DNA of 64,000 bases from Atopsyche davidsoni (GCA_022113835.1 JAILWY010000016.1:8525501-8589500); one strand, 5' to 3'; shown: positions 24,531-37,688, numbered from the stretch's first letter. Translations and numbers: made by a program. The notes: generated by a model not told the origin, from the letters alone.

Positions 24531-27500
24531 AGTGTAAAACAACATGTGCTAAGTTGGATTTTTAAATGCATCTCTCAAATACCTGAAGTAATAAATCAAA
24601 GTAGTATTTTTTTAGAAAGTGTTAATTAATTTAGAATATTTTTTAATAAATAAATTTATATAAAAATTGCATATAATATATTTTTATTGTAATAATTTAA
24701 AAGCTTTTAAGTGCAGGATATCCGAATAATAATATATAAAATTTACTGCACTACTCTTTGTAAGACTCGTAGGTTGTTCCTCTTTGAAATATCTATATTA
24801 ATTACTTCCGTAAAAGCTGTTTAAATAATGAAAAAAATGCATGCTGCCTATGTTTGTTGCAATCAAACGGATAACGTAACATCACGCTGTTGATTCAATA
24901 ACAAATATCACAGAAGAAAATATAAAACATTCGTATTTGATAAATAGTCTTTCTATTTGCATAGATTCACGCGCCGTTTGCCAGTAGTGTCACGGATATC
25001 CGGTATGGTTACTATATCCATTCGCGATCTAGAGAAAAAAACTGTATTCATTTGTGCATAAATATTTTTTTATTTATATTGAGGGGCCTCAATATTTATA
25101 TGTATACGTGTTTATACATATATATTATAGCAAAATGTTATATAATATCTTTGATTAGTTTTGCAACAGTTTTGAATTTTATTTTTTACGATAATAATTT
25201 TTAAGGTAATAAGTCTATGGCAATGAATAGATCTAATAAGTATTTTTTTGGTTAATTAGGTATAACTTGTCACTTAGAATATGATTGATAAAGTCTGCTG
25301 ATTTGGATAATTTCACACTAGTCAAAGAAAATATGAAATTATTAAAAGCAAAAAGGTCAATAATCTCTAGTAATGAAAATATTTCTGTATTGAAATTTCA
25401 CAGGTAAATGCAATCAATAAATATGCAACGAAACCTCAGCGCTGGTTGTTGTACCACTTGTCCATCTTGTTTTTGAGATTCAAGTTTTTATGTGTAGTGT
25501 GTAATTTGCGAGAAATCACTTTCTCTTTGTTATTCTATCGATGTACTTGAATTGAAAAAAAAAGTTACTTTAATATGCCCTTACAATGTTTATTTACACA
25601 AAAAAAGATATTAAATTATTATTTTTAGTAAATGCATTAACTCGTAATTAAAAAATATTAAAAGAACCCTGAACTCATCTTCTTAGAATGATTATTTTGT
25701 TGTATGAAAAAAATACCTGTAGTAAGTAATATAATATTAAATGTATATTATGATTTTTAAAATCATTATACGGATTGCATTTATACGATACCTGGCTGAA
25801 AACAATTGATTGAATCATATTTAATATATTTTTTTAAGAATAGCAACACTGAATTGTCACGGCAGTGCTCTTCCTTGTATTTCGGATGTCGGGTGCGTCC
25901 ATTGTTTCGAGTATTTTGATAGCTTTTGAAAAATATATATTTGTTTAAAAGTGTAACAAGAAACCACCTAAAGTATCCGCAAAGGAGTTGTTTGTGTTCA
26001 ATGTTTTGGCGTTTTCAAATTAATGAAGTTATTTAACAATGATATTATTTTTGTCCATCTCTCTTGTTTTGCTTTGTCATTGTGAATAAAACTTACAAAA
26101 ACTTCGGTTTTCATAATAAAGGTCATTGAATAACATATAATATTATCCAGTTGTCTCGTGGTGATAATTTTCAACATTATTGAAGTAGTACGCGCACAAA
26201 CTTTTTTGAATTTTTATTAATTAATGATAACCGTCATGGATGATTTGTGTACAATAATGCCACAGTGAAATGCGTCTTATGTGAAAATATGGCGATGGCG
26301 TAGCGATCTACTTAAAGGTAGGATTTTTAAAATGATTATAATTGAATAATGATGTAATTTTGAATAGATGGTTACTGAAAAAATAAATGAGTTTTTTGTT
26401 TGTTATAGAAAAATTAAAATACATTGAATTTTATCGGTCGTGTAACTGTGTACAAAAATAATTAAATATCTTTTTTCTAAAGATGGCAATGTTCAAAGTG
26501 TTCATGAAGAATGATCGAATTCGTTATGCATAGTTTAGAAACAGGTTTAACCATAGGCAATATCTTATATATTTGATAACAATTAATTTAATATTATCAA
26601 TGTCGTAATGGTCTATGAAATAGTGATACCTTACTTTGAATACGTTGTCCCGCCTTGTAACGACTCTGTCATATGGCGGGTCTATTCACTCTTCGAGTCA
26701 AATTGCAACAATACAATAACAAGTATCTACCTCGAGTTCAAAACATGCTTTTGGTATTTTTGAATGCCTATTGAATACTATTTCTTATTTTTAAATAAAT
26801 ATTTTATCGAAGACATCATTCTACATTTTTGATAGTTCGACATTTTTATTGCAAAGAAACAATTATATAGTACTATATCATAAAATATATGTGCATTGAA
26901 TATTGAAGAGTGTACAATGATCTTTAAATTGATCAATCATTCAACGTTTCTAGCCAAAATATACAAAAAATCTAATTTTTAAATATACCCAATTTTTTTA
27001 AAATTAAAATAGTTTATTTCATAAACTAACAATAAGGTTATTTAAAGCATTATTTTTTAATAAGTCTCGAATTTAAACCTAAACAAATTAATGCCATTGA
27101 AATAATAAATTCATGATTTAGTTTTAATTTATATTAAAATCAGCAAACCCAACGGGATGTGTAGATTCTTAAAACATTTTGATGAATTCATTAAGTGCTG
27201 AATTTTTAGATTTATATTGTAATCGTCATTTATATCCGTGATTTAAAGTTAAAATTAAATTTAAAATAAAGTAAAAATTTGAAACAAAGTGTAAACCAGA
27301 TTTGGCGAATAACTTCGAGCTGTGGTTCACGACACGGAAATTATTTCTGCCCAATTAAATAAGATGGGCTTTCAGGCGGCGTCGCTGGTTCACAGGGCCG
27401 GCGTAAGGATGTTGCCAATCAGGTCCCATTAAAAAAACCGTAAAGTCAAGCATAAATGCCCGGCTCTGCGTGGTGAAAGAAATAGGGGGCTTTAAAATTT

Positions 27501-27764
27501 ATAACCTCAAATTTTCTGGCGAGCAAACCGAAGAATTAAACCCTTGGCCATTGCTAGCGTGTTTAAACTTGGTCGTATTTTTTATATCATTGTGTGTTTC
27601 TTAGGTACACATAAAATAAATATTTAGTATATTGCCAATTTGAGGAACGCGATACGTTAGGTTAATATTTTTTTGATGCAGAGATAAAATGTATTCCAAT
27701 AGAAGCAAAGCAAGAATTAAAAGCAAAATCTAAATTTCTTAGTAATAAATATATTGAATTATAA
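24531..27764. other. AT-rich stretch left of the gypsy element
   Basis: No gene was recognised. A GC-richer patch at 27355-27480 precedes the retroelement but shows no similarity to its LTR, so no 5' LTR is seen. Confidence 0.45.
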
Positions 27765-30566
27765 ATAACATCATTACGCAAATATTGTGTCATAAGACAG
27801 CGGTTATTCGCAGAGGACGGCGTCGCATTAACTTTTGCATCGGCGGTAAAAATTGCGACTTCCTTGGAGGCGGCAGTTCGTCCCGAAAGGGGACGCGCAC
27901 GGCTACACTACGGCGACACGGCAAAGAGGGAGAACTCGGACCAGAGCGGGGATGACACGGAAGAATTCCATCATCTTTGTTTGAACGATTATCAGCCGGT
28001 GAGTTTGTCAGTAAAAGTTGATAAAAAATTCATACAGATGGAGGTAGATACCGGTACGGCGGTATCGTGCATAAATAGTGAAACTTATCGTAACTTTTTA
28101 AGTAATAATCCGCTCGAACCGAGCGATCTAGTGTTAAAATGTTACAACGGGAAAAAAATTAAACCGGTAGGAGTGATCAAGCCGATGGTCAGCTACGGAG
28201 GAAGGACCGAGCGTTTGGACCTGTTCGTTATAGACGGGGGTACGACAGCGCTGCTAGGTAGGCAGTGGCTGACGGAACTAAAAATTTGTATACCCAAGTT
28301 TACCAACTGCCACAGCGTGTCACAGAATCCGACAAAGATATCGGATGAAATAAAATATTTGTGTTCCAGATATAAGGAGCTGTTCGACGGCGAGCTCGGG
28401 AGGTATACGGGCGGACGGGCGACGCTGAGAGTGCGCGCGGGCGCGGCGCCGGTGTTCCAGCGCGCGCGGCCGGTGCCGTATGCGCTGCTCGAGCGGATCG
28501 ACGCCGGCCTGGACGACATGCTGCGCGGCGGCGTCATCGAGCCCGTCGACTGTTCCGACTGGGCCTCGCCGCTAGTGCCGGTGAATAAAGCCGACGGGTC
28601 GCTGAGAATTTGCGCCGACTTCAAGGCTACGGTAAATCCCGCATTAGTAATTGATCGATATCCTTTGCCTAAAATAGACGATCTTATGGTTAAATTAAGT
28701 GGAGCGTGTTATTTCTCTAAAATAGACCTTTCCCAAGCCTACAATCAAATTGAATTAGACGAGACAAAAAAATATACGGTCATAAATACCCACCGGGGGC
28801 TATTCAGGTACAATAGGTTAGTGTATGGATTAGCATCGAGTCCGGGAATCTTTCAACGCATAATGTGCAATGTACTAAAGAATATCCCCAACATTGAAAT
28901 TTTCTTAGACGACGTAATCATAGCAGGAAAAAACAAACAGGAGCATCTGGCAGCGTTGGAGGCGGTGTTTAGTAGGCTGCAAAAAGCAGGGTTGAAGTTG
29001 AAAAGCACCAAGTGCATATTTTTGGTCGAGGAGGTCAAATATTTGGGATATATCATCGGAAAGGAGGGTATAAAGACAGACCCGTCCAAGATCGAAGCGA
29101 TAGTGGGGGTACCGAGGCCCACCAACGTGACGGAGCTTCGGTCATTCTTGGGAATTATTAATTTCTACGGTAAATTTATAAGGAAGATGAGCGGGATCTT
29201 AGTGCCGTTATATGAACTACTAAAAAAAGAAAAGCAATGGTTTTGGTCACGAGAATGCGAACGTTCATTTATTAAAATTAAATCATTATTATCTAGCGCC
29301 GAAGTGCTGGCGCATTATAACCCTAAGGCACCCTTAGTGGTGACGTGTGACGCGAGCGGGCGCGGGATCGCGGGGGTGCTCTCGCAGCCCGGCGCCGACG
29401 GGCGCGGCGATCACCCGGTGGCGTACATATCGCGAACGCTGAGCGAGGCGGAGAAAAACTACTCGCAGATACACCGGGAGGCGTTGGCCATTATTTTTAG
29501 CGTAAACAAATTCCATCAATACCTATACGGGCGACATTTCACACTACGCACCGATCATAAACCCTTGGTATCGATATTTGGCCCAAACACGGGCATACCG
29601 ACCATGGCAGCGAGTCGGATGCAGCGGTGGGCTATAATCTTATCGGCTTACTCGTTCGACATCGAGTACGTCCGCACAGATGAGAACGGGGCCGACGGCC
29701 TATCGCGATTACCCCTTTCGTGCACCGAGAATAAAATGTCACCGCCGGAACAAACGTATTTACATTTTGCACAGCAGGCATTATTATTAGACTATAATGA
29801 TATCAAACGGGAAACGTCGCGAGATCCATTACTGTCAAAGGTGTTGAGTTACATTCGCGACGGCTGGCCGACACAGTGTGAAATTAAAAGTTTACAACCT
29901 TACTATAATAGAAAGAACGAGTTGTACGAGGAATTAGGTTGTGTCATGTGGGGCCATAGGTTAGTAGTCCCGGAAAAATGCAAGGATAGAGTACTGGCTA
30001 TGCTTCACGAACCGCATATGGGAATAGTCAAATCGAAAGGGTTGGCCCGGAGTTACGTTTGGTGGGCCGGCGTCGACGAGGCGGTGGAGAGGGTGTGCCG
30101 CGCGTGTGCGGTCTGCGCGGAGCAGGCGGACGCGCCGCCGCGCCAGGCGCCGCGCATGTGGTCGTGGCCGGGCCGACCGTGGACGCGGCTGCACCTCGAC
30201 TACCTAGGTCCCATCGGAGGGAAAACGTATCTGGTGGTAGTAGACGCGATGTCCAAGTGGGTCGAAATCTTCAACGTCGCTAATACCACGGCCGGTAACT
30301 TGACGGATAGATTGAGCGAGTTGTTCAGCAGGTGGGGATCGCCCAAGCAACTGGTCAGCGACAATGGGACGCAGTTTGCATCGAGGGAGTTTGACCATTT
30401 TACAAAGTACCACGGCATAGAGCACATCTTTACAGCTCCCTATCACCCGTCTTCAAATGGGTTGGCGGAAAATGCCGTGCGCACGTTAAAAAAAGTGATA
30501 AAAAAAAGCGGTACGAGAAAAAACGAATGTGGATCGCGCGCTGTGGGCATTTTTGGCTTATTATAG
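27765..30566 (+). pseudogene. pol: Gypsy gag-pol remnant: protease, RT, RNase H, integrase core
   Basis: Residue numbers count from a TTG at 27864. A gag C-terminal remnant (VIRQRLFAEDG, about 27789) leads into an aspartic protease with the D-T-G active site at residues 62-64. The reverse transcriptase follows, with its catalytic motif as FLDD at 347-350 (28902-28913), where many families have YxDD. RNase H carries VTCDAS and TDHKPL motifs. The integrase has an HHCC zinc finger and a D779, D833, E869 catalytic triad with D-35-E spacing. The frame is lost at an 8-A run at 30500-30507: one base too many shifts the reader to a stop at 30566, while the integrase tail continues in another frame. 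The break is natural decay or a homopolymer sequencing error. Confidence 0.9.
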
Positions 30567-31140
30567 GAACGTGGAACACTCGACCACGGGGGAGAGCCCG
30601 GCTATGCTTCTTTTGGGAAGACGTATCAGGACTCGTTTGGACACGATAAAACCGGACAGGGAAAAGCAAGTGCGAAGAGCTCAACAGCGCCAGCAAGAAG
30701 CGGCGGCGGGAGTCAGTAGGAGTGTGAGCGGGGAGGTGTGGTATCGCCAATATTTAAAAGGGGAGAAATGGGTCCCAGGTAGGGTCATGGAGGAAGTAGG
30801 GGGGAGCAATTACAAAGTAGCCGGCAAAGGCGGGGAAATAGTTCAAAGGCATATCGATCAAGTGCGTAGGCGGTCGAGTACGAGATTGTCGCTTGCGACT
30901 TCCGGAGCCGGGGCGAATTCTCAGAACGGCCTCTCGGAGTCACCGATGGGATCGGTGGAGGAGGGGCAGTCGGGGCTGCCGGCGGGCGAGGGAGGGTCGC
31001 CGTTAGGCTCGGCGGACCAGCCGGGGCGGGAAAGTGCCGTTCCGGCTTCACCGGACGGGCAACTCGAGTTGCCCCGACCTGCTACCCCCCGAGCTCGCCC
31101 GTTGCGAAAATGTAGATTGGACAAGGAAAGAAAAAAATGA
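30529..31140 (+). pseudogene. pol: Gypsy integrase C-terminal tail in shifted frame
   Basis: This frame continues the integrase after the A-run frameshift. It begins with the end of the core-domain helices (LWAFLAYYRNVEHSTTGESP), then a basic linker, then a GPY/F-like module. In that module W, G, Y, V and the RHIDQVRR block are visible. A low-complexity Gly/Ser/Pro-rich tail ends at TGA 31138-31140. It has no independent promoter and is not a separate gene. Confidence 0.85.
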
Positions 31141-31194
31141 GGTGTAGCGAGCGATGTGTGGAGAGAAGACAGGACCGTTGGATAATAATTATAT

Positions 31195-31302
31195 AACACT
31201 GTTTAATGTTGTGATTTTGTAAATTACTTGCAATGTAAAATAATATTTGTAGAACACTGTATAATGTTGTAATTTTGTAAATGACTTGCAATGTAAAAAT
31301 TA
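31195..31302 (+). repeat. 58-bp tandem duplication in the gypsy 3' untranslated region
   Basis: A unit starting AACACTGTTTAATGTTG at 31195 recurs at 31253 as AACACTGTATAATGTTG, with matching blocks ATTTTGTAAAT and ACTTGCAATGTAAAA. The two copies differ at several bases, so the duplication is not brand new. Confidence 0.85.
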
Positions 31303-31322
31303 TTTTGAAATAAGTATGAGGG

Positions 31323-31429
31323 TGTAACGTAGGTAGCATTATGTTGCGAGGACCTATGTTACATTCCCATACTTCGCCAGTCTTATAATAAACACAGTAC
31401 AAGATAGACGTGTTCTTCATTACATTACA
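31323..31429 (+). repeat. 107-bp 3' LTR of the gypsy element
   Basis: The segment starts TGTAAC and ends ATTACA, giving 5-bp inverted ends TGTAA/TTACA. It is preceded by a short purine tract (GAGGG, 31318-31322) and contains the polyadenylation signal AATAAA at 31387-31392. An 11-bp imperfect stem (GTAACGTAGGT with ACCTATGTTAC) can fold near its 5' end. No second copy is in the window, so the LTR call rests on structure and position, not on a repeat match. Confidence 0.65.
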
Positions 31430-34400
31430 GAAACATTTGTTGCAAATATTAATCAAAGCTATTACAGTCGTCTTTTTCACATTTTCGAAGAAAACTCTAG
31501 TTTTCGGAGTAAGCATTAAAGAGTCTAAAATAAATTTTATTTTCATTTCAATCGAAATATTTTAAATCACCATAATTTTTTTAATATCTAATATATATTT
31601 ATATTTTTAAAATATAAGCTTGACTCTTATACCCTTAAACAATGAATTTTTTTAGAAATAATTTACTACCTCTAAAAAAGCTTTGCCCAAAATAATGCCT
31701 GTAATAAGTTTTATAAATTTATTTTGGTTTTGATCACGAGTTGTTGTTTTATCAACAGCAATATATTACTTGTGCAACCAAAGCAATGTTTTTAGAAGAT
31801 ATAGATCTAAAAAAAATATAATCACGGCCAGCAGAAAAATAATTCAAAATAAAGTCTTGAGTGTGATTACATTTCACAATAATTTATAAAACCATTAACG
31901 AGATTTTTCATGGTACTTTTTTTATACATGCATTTTCACGCGTTTAAATGGTACTCTGTTTGTTTTAAATATCAAGGTAGAAAAATCAATTTGTTTTTAA
32001 TTCACAGATTAACTCTTTAAGATTGAAATAATGGATGTACTGTACATGGCCGTTTTTAATAATAATCTCAATTATGCAATGTTTTGACATTAATCCTCCG
32101 TATGATAGCTCATTAATTAACTAATTGAACTTGAACTAGGCATTTCATAACAATCTGTAATGGTAATAAAGATCTGGTTTAGTGACGTAGGCTTTGGTCT
32201 ATCGTTCAGTTTATTTTTGTATGTATTAATATGTTATATACAACAATTTTTTATATCCCTGGTTTTTGTAGCTATTGTGTCTTATTCAATGTCGTTTAGT
32301 ACAGCATTCTTTATATACTGATTAATGGCGTAGGATCCTTGCCTAGGACTTAAGGGTGAAAATAAATATTAAAAAAATATTTTCAAAGGTAAATAATAAA
32401 TAAGGTAAAGGTAAATAATAAATTAATACTATAATAACCAAAAATACTTTTTTGAAAAAAATATTTTTTGTGTATTTATGAAATAAAGAGACAATCTACA
32501 ATAAAGTACTGGAATTCAGGAAAAAATATTCCCTCATACGAATCAACCACCATCCTTCACTTTTCGTTACCCTTCTTGAGTTTTTTCTTCCCTTTTAATT
32601 CAAAATATCAATAACTACCGAGAAGCTAACATTTATAATATTCAGCTGAGCATGTCTGCGAAATTGCTAAATTATCGATCTTGTAGTTTTTAATATAGTT
32701 TGTAGACATAAGGACATAACAAATGTTATATCCGTGAGAAAAGAGGTTCTATTGACGCAGCGATAATCATATTACGTTGTTCGTGACATTAGCATATGCG
32801 AGGAATGTATTATAGGAAGTGCGAGAAAAGGAAGTGCGAGGAGAAAGTTTGGGTGTTTGGAGGCTTTTCGCGAATATTCAACGGCAATTATGCAGGAAGG
32901 AAGATGTGCAGGCGTCATCGGTTATATATAATCCGCTTTGTGCCTGAATATTGACTTGTAAAAGTCACAATTATGCAACAACCATGGTAGATTTCTCCAT
33001 ACAGCTTATGAATTTCGCTTGCTTATTTTTTGCATCGATTTGAATACAATATTATTTATTTATTAGATATGTTTACATGGCCAATTTTCAACTCATCCCT
33101 AGAATACGTTCTGTCCTTATTGCAAATAAGTCTTCTTATATTTTTTAATTATTGTTTATAAAATATGTATAGTTTCTTAGAAATAAAAAAGATAATACAT
33201 AAAACATTTCTACGATATATAAAGACAGAGAATGTATTTTTTTGTGCTTAACATTACTCAAAACATACTGTAAAAATATTAATTATTCATTAGGGTAACT
33301 AACATACATAAATATGATGGAAATATTAGCAGATAAATACACGTGCAAACACTGACTTGATACTAGGGATTTTTAATAAGAATACTGGTTTCTAAGTACA
33401 TGTTGGAAAAATGCGCGCATCACTTGCCATGTGCTGAGTAAAACTGTAATTATGAATAGTTATACACTTCAATTGCAAATAATTTCTTAGAATTCAAATG
33501 AATTCTGACACGGGTGAGTCTTATCTGTGTACAGACATTTTACGTCCGTAATGTGCATAATATTTTCACAAACATTGCATCACAACATAATAATTAATAT
33601 ATTTTAGCTATAATCTGCCATCGGTTAAGTTCATGGCTTAATTTTTTATTTTTGATTCTGCAGATAAAATAGTGTAGTCCCCGCCAGTGAGTAAAGAAAT
33701 GATAAGCTTTATATCACCTGTCAATAAATACGTGATTTTTAAGGTTAAAATAAAAAAATTCATCGTGCAGTGCAAATAAACATATCTTTTAATTTTTTTT
33801 AATCTATCAATATTTATCGTTCTCATTATGTAATGTAATTAAAATTAATTATCAATATTTAAATGTATAGTATTTTTTTCTTGAGCATAAAATTATTCGG
33901 TATATTTAAATATAATTATGACCGTGTCATATACGCTGTGCGGCTTCATACGAGAAGGCTGATTCACCTGTATATTTGATTATGTTTATTAAAAATATAT
34001 ACATTTTTTATTTTGAAAGTATCTTTACGTCTTTGCTAAGCAAGTTTGCCTTCGAATATAGATGGTAATCATGAAAAGCAAACGTTTACCTTGATCCACC
34101 ATTAACTGCAGGTAAAGTCCTGTTAAAAATGTTCACAGGTTCTGGCTATTTTTAAGGGAATAAAAATTACTTGAGAATTAAAATGCCTCCTAGTTTCTTT
34201 TTTTTTTACAAGGCTTCGGTTTGAGATTTGACTTCAATACCTATAGCCTGATATTTCTAATCTTTAAAACGTTCATTAGAAAATTTAAGGTTATTTATTT
34301 TTGATATTTTAATTCCCTGTTTTTCAAATTAAAAGAGTACAATCTCTTTAAATTTACAAAAAAATTAACGTATTAATATTAGTATTTATTTTTGCATATT

Positions 34401-36686
34401 TAGGGGGGTATTTTTAATAAAATATTATTCTTTTGTGTATTTTGTTAAACTTTAAAACGGAAAACATCCCTAAGAAGATAAACCTTAAACCTAATTCTTA
34501 AAGGATTGGAAGACGCTATGAGAAACAACTTGAACATTAAAAAATATATATATAATTATTTGTAGTAAAATCGATGAAAACTCTTTACAATAATGTTTTT
34601 TCAAGAGCCTTGTCGTAATTATTCACGATGGAGTTGGAAATTCTGATTCAACGGTTATTCGACAGTCAGTGTTATTAGTGTAACCTGTACTACAACAGTG
34701 AATGGGAGGCGGTGGGACTAAAGATAAAAGGTCACTAAAAAAGTAACCGCAATAGGAAAGGCTTGGCATTTCAATACGCATTAGAATCTGATATTAAAAC
34801 AGAAGGAAGAAATCAAGCCTATATTGATTATCCAATACTAACACACACATAAAAATGTTCCAGTTAAAGAACATAGTTCAATGTAAAATTCATATATATT
34901 CAATCTAGGTATTTGTAGAAGAGGTTATAATATTGACGAGTATTTTATCCAAAATATTAAATGGGCAGTCACCTAATGTGAGAATATTTTAATACACACT
35001 CACAACCCTTAGCTTGTCAAGGTGTATCCACTCTGTATGTCGTAATATAATAATAACATTGAACTTCACGTCAGTTATATCTTTGAACGGTCGGCGAAAA
35101 AGTTATAACTATAAAAAAAATTAATAGTTAAGACGTGTATAGATGGTTTTTAGGTAAAATATAGTCGAGACCGGTAATTATTGTACCCGAAGATCTTACG
35201 CAGCGGAGCTTTACGAAACTCATCTTGTGTCGGCCACAGCTACCGATATGCGTTATTTGATTTCCACGTGCGTGTTCTGATTGTAATTATTGGGGAAAAT
35301 GCTAAATTAGCAGCAACAGCCGCTCAGTTGCGTGTCTAATCACGTGCAACGAAATAGTTATTTATTCATTAATAATTTTGACATTTCACGTTTCCCCAGT
35401 TATACCGACATGTTACTCACATCTGTTATAAGGATTGCATAAAATTTAGTAAACGTTTAAACGGTTTTACTTTACTAGTACCAAATATGTATATTTTAAC
35501 TATTTGAAATCGTTATCGTAATCGCCTTGGAGTATACGATACCCAACTTGGATGGTAATTTAGATAAAATTCAAGTAAATATACGCACAATTGCGCGAGT
35601 AATGTAGTATAAATATTTTAAAATTTAATGGTTTATGGATTCGTTGATTTATGAATATATTTGAAAACTGACCTACAAAATGCATATTTAAAAAAACGAT
35701 GAATCGCAAACGGACTAAATAAATATGTTTGAGATTACATACCAACAGGTTTTTGTTTTGTATCCAATGAAACGTTGACAAAACTCTTCGAATTATTTTT
35801 CACGACAGGTGGGATCCTACCTGTGTCCTGAAATTAGTTTCATCGATTTAAGAGTAAATCGTTTTTCTAAATATTTTGTACTATTTAAATTGTCATTATG
35901 TTTCTTTTGTTTTATTTGCCTAAAAAAAAATAATAAAAAATCATACCGATGAATATATCTAATCTAAACTAACCTAACCAGACATCATAGTTAAGTTTTT
36001 ATTGTATTGTATCTAGCTATCGTGTATATTATTATTATAATTAATGTATCTGATTTTAAATTATTCTACGGATTTTGAATTGTTTGTTAGACTGTCAGAC
36101 TTCAAAGGGACCACACGTGAAGATTGGTTTTCTCGAGGTCAGTAAAAGCAGAACCACAATAGGTACAAGCACATGTACCTATTCAAAATATTATCACACA
36201 ATTGCATTTAAATGTCAATTTTTTGTTACGATTAGTCCGGCCACATTCATTTCACAAGTAGGTGGGTAATTTCATTTGCTTGGTTCGTATGTGACAGGTG
36301 CGTAGTATTTAGGGTTACATAATGTGATTGATTGAGCTTTATTGAAGAGTGATTCTAAAGATAAGCTAATTTCAAAATGATGAATCAACAAAAAGAGGCG
36401 CACTTAATTGGCTATCTTCTTACACTGCGTACGTGTCGATGTTGTCACAGCTTTTTTCGAGCCGGCTCATTAGTTAGTACCGAACATCGCGTCAAGCTTT
36501 ATTATCAAATTTAAGTTGATATTGTTTTTTTTTTTAAGATTCACGATCATATTCGACTAGGAAATTGAGATTATTGATTTTAATTTCCTCCAAAAATTTA
36601 TAATTTTGAAATAATCTTCAATATAAAAAAAATATTAGGTTTATTTCCTACCATACATGTTTGAACACAATATACCAAAAGTTTCC
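31430..36686. other. AT-rich stretch without recognised gene
   Basis: Nothing supportable as a gene was found. A 22-bp direct tandem repeat lies at 32385-32428. A GC-richer patch at 35160-35290 is open for about 35 codons on the plus strand, but without splice signals or recognisable content. Confidence 0.45.
32385..32428. repeat. Two-copy 22-bp tandem repeat
   Basis: AAAGGTAAATAATAAATAAG at 32385 recurs at 32407 with small differences at the 3' end. Confidence 0.7.
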
Positions 36687-37688
36687 TAAGGTAAGGACAC
36701 TAGTCGTTGACCATGTACTAGTAGTTGACCGTTTTGTATGAAATTTTAAATAATAAGCGTTGTGTTTATTGTATCTAATAAAAAAATAACTTGTAAGTAG
36801 CTACTGCCATATATTAACAACTGCCAAAAGTTCAGAACTAAAGCGCATTGTGTGTAGCAATGGCCGACAGTTGTTGTTGACAGGTTCAGCCGTGTGGCAC
36901 GTTTCTTGATTTTATTATCTGATTTAACTAGAGAACGAGTGTTTTTGTGGAGCTATAGAAGTCATAAAAATATTTTTTTTAGGTAAGATTTACATTTAAA
37001 CTATTTCTAAAAGTATTTTCTTTTGCGTTCAAAAGTTTCTAACAATATAATCTAACATTTCGTGTGATTGTTTGGGGTGGACATCTACTGAATGGTTTTT
37101 TTCAGAAAGTATCAGAAATTGACCGCGGTGGTCAGCTACCGCCCCAAATGGTTTAACATTGTTATTGTGTAATACATGTAGAAGGAAAGAAGAAGAAAGA
37201 GGATCTTGAGCAATTGAAGATAGAAAGAGCCACTGAAAGACAACGGAAGAAGAAAGAGAATGAAAGACTAAAGAAAAATAGGGTTAATGTGGTGAAAAAT
37301 AAGTTTCCAAAAGAAGCCCTTGAAGTTCTGGAATACCTATTATATTTTTTCTATTTGAAAATTAAAATTTTGAGTTTTGACATATCTGTGGTCTTATTTA
37401 CCATAAAAGTAGCTTTTATTACTATGGTCAACTACTGATTGGTCAACTACTAATTTTTGTCAGATTTTGATTGGTCAACAACTAAAGCAAAAACTTAATA
37501 TTATTAAAAAAAAATTTAAAGTGTTTACGTTTGTTAAATTGAAAGACTTATAAGCAAAACTTAATCTGAAGGGTATAACGATTTCCTTTAAGTACCCACT
37601 AATAATCTAAAATTTAAATGTATGTGGTCAATAAAAAAAACATTTTAGCGGCGACCTTAAGTGGTCCATGACTGGTACCCTTACCTTA
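36687..37688. mobile_element. 1.0 kb DNA transposon with 27-bp TIRs and subterminal repeats
   Basis: The left end (36687-36713) and the reverse complement of the right end (37662-37688) match at 22 of 27 positions and share the first ten bases TAAGGTAAGG. Subterminal copies of TAGTNGTTGACC occur in the left end (36701 and 36718). In inverted orientation (GGTCAACTACT) they occur near the right end at about 37424, 37440 and 37472. These look like repeated transposase-binding sites. A charged coding remnant lies inside. The superfamily is not settled: the target-site duplication is unclear (TA, TTA or none) and no catalytic domain is visible, so it is probably non-autonomous. Confidence 0.75.
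37175..37438 (+). pseudogene. Lys/Glu-rich coding remnant inside the DNA transposon
   Basis: An open frame rich in Lys, Glu and Arg (for example EDLEQLKIERATERQRKKK) forms a predicted charged helix or coiled coil. It then runs into hydrophobic AT-rich sequence and ends at 37436-37438. It lies wholly between the TIRs, so it is transposon-derived rather than a host gene. No transposase catalytic motif was recognised. Confidence 0.4.

Larger units (their letters stand above)
27765..31429 (+). mobile_element. 5'-truncated Ty3/gypsy LTR retrotransposon, Mag/K02A2.6-like
   Basis: The element holds a short gag remnant, then protease, reverse transcriptase, RNase H, integrase and a 3' LTR in Ty3/gypsy order (integrase last). 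The 5' LTR, primer-binding site and most of gag are missing. The in-frame stop at 27762-27764 lies just before the first recognisable gag-like codons, so the junction is near 27765-27790. There is no envelope ORF. The very short LTR (107 bp) and the polyprotein style fit the Mag-like clade common in Lepidoptera; this assignment is from recognition, not alignment. Coding sequence is much GC-richer than the flanks. The copy is incapable of autonomous movement because of the truncation and a frameshift. Confidence 0.9.

Noticed and set aside
28193..31199. Multiple minus-strand ORFs across the gypsy element
   Set aside because: Shadows of the GC-rich pol frame on the opposite strand; composition is Arg/Pro-rich and unlike protein families.
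37214..37438. Lys/Glu-rich ORF as a host gene
   Set aside because: It lies entirely between the TIRs of a DNA transposon and lacks promoter or splice context.
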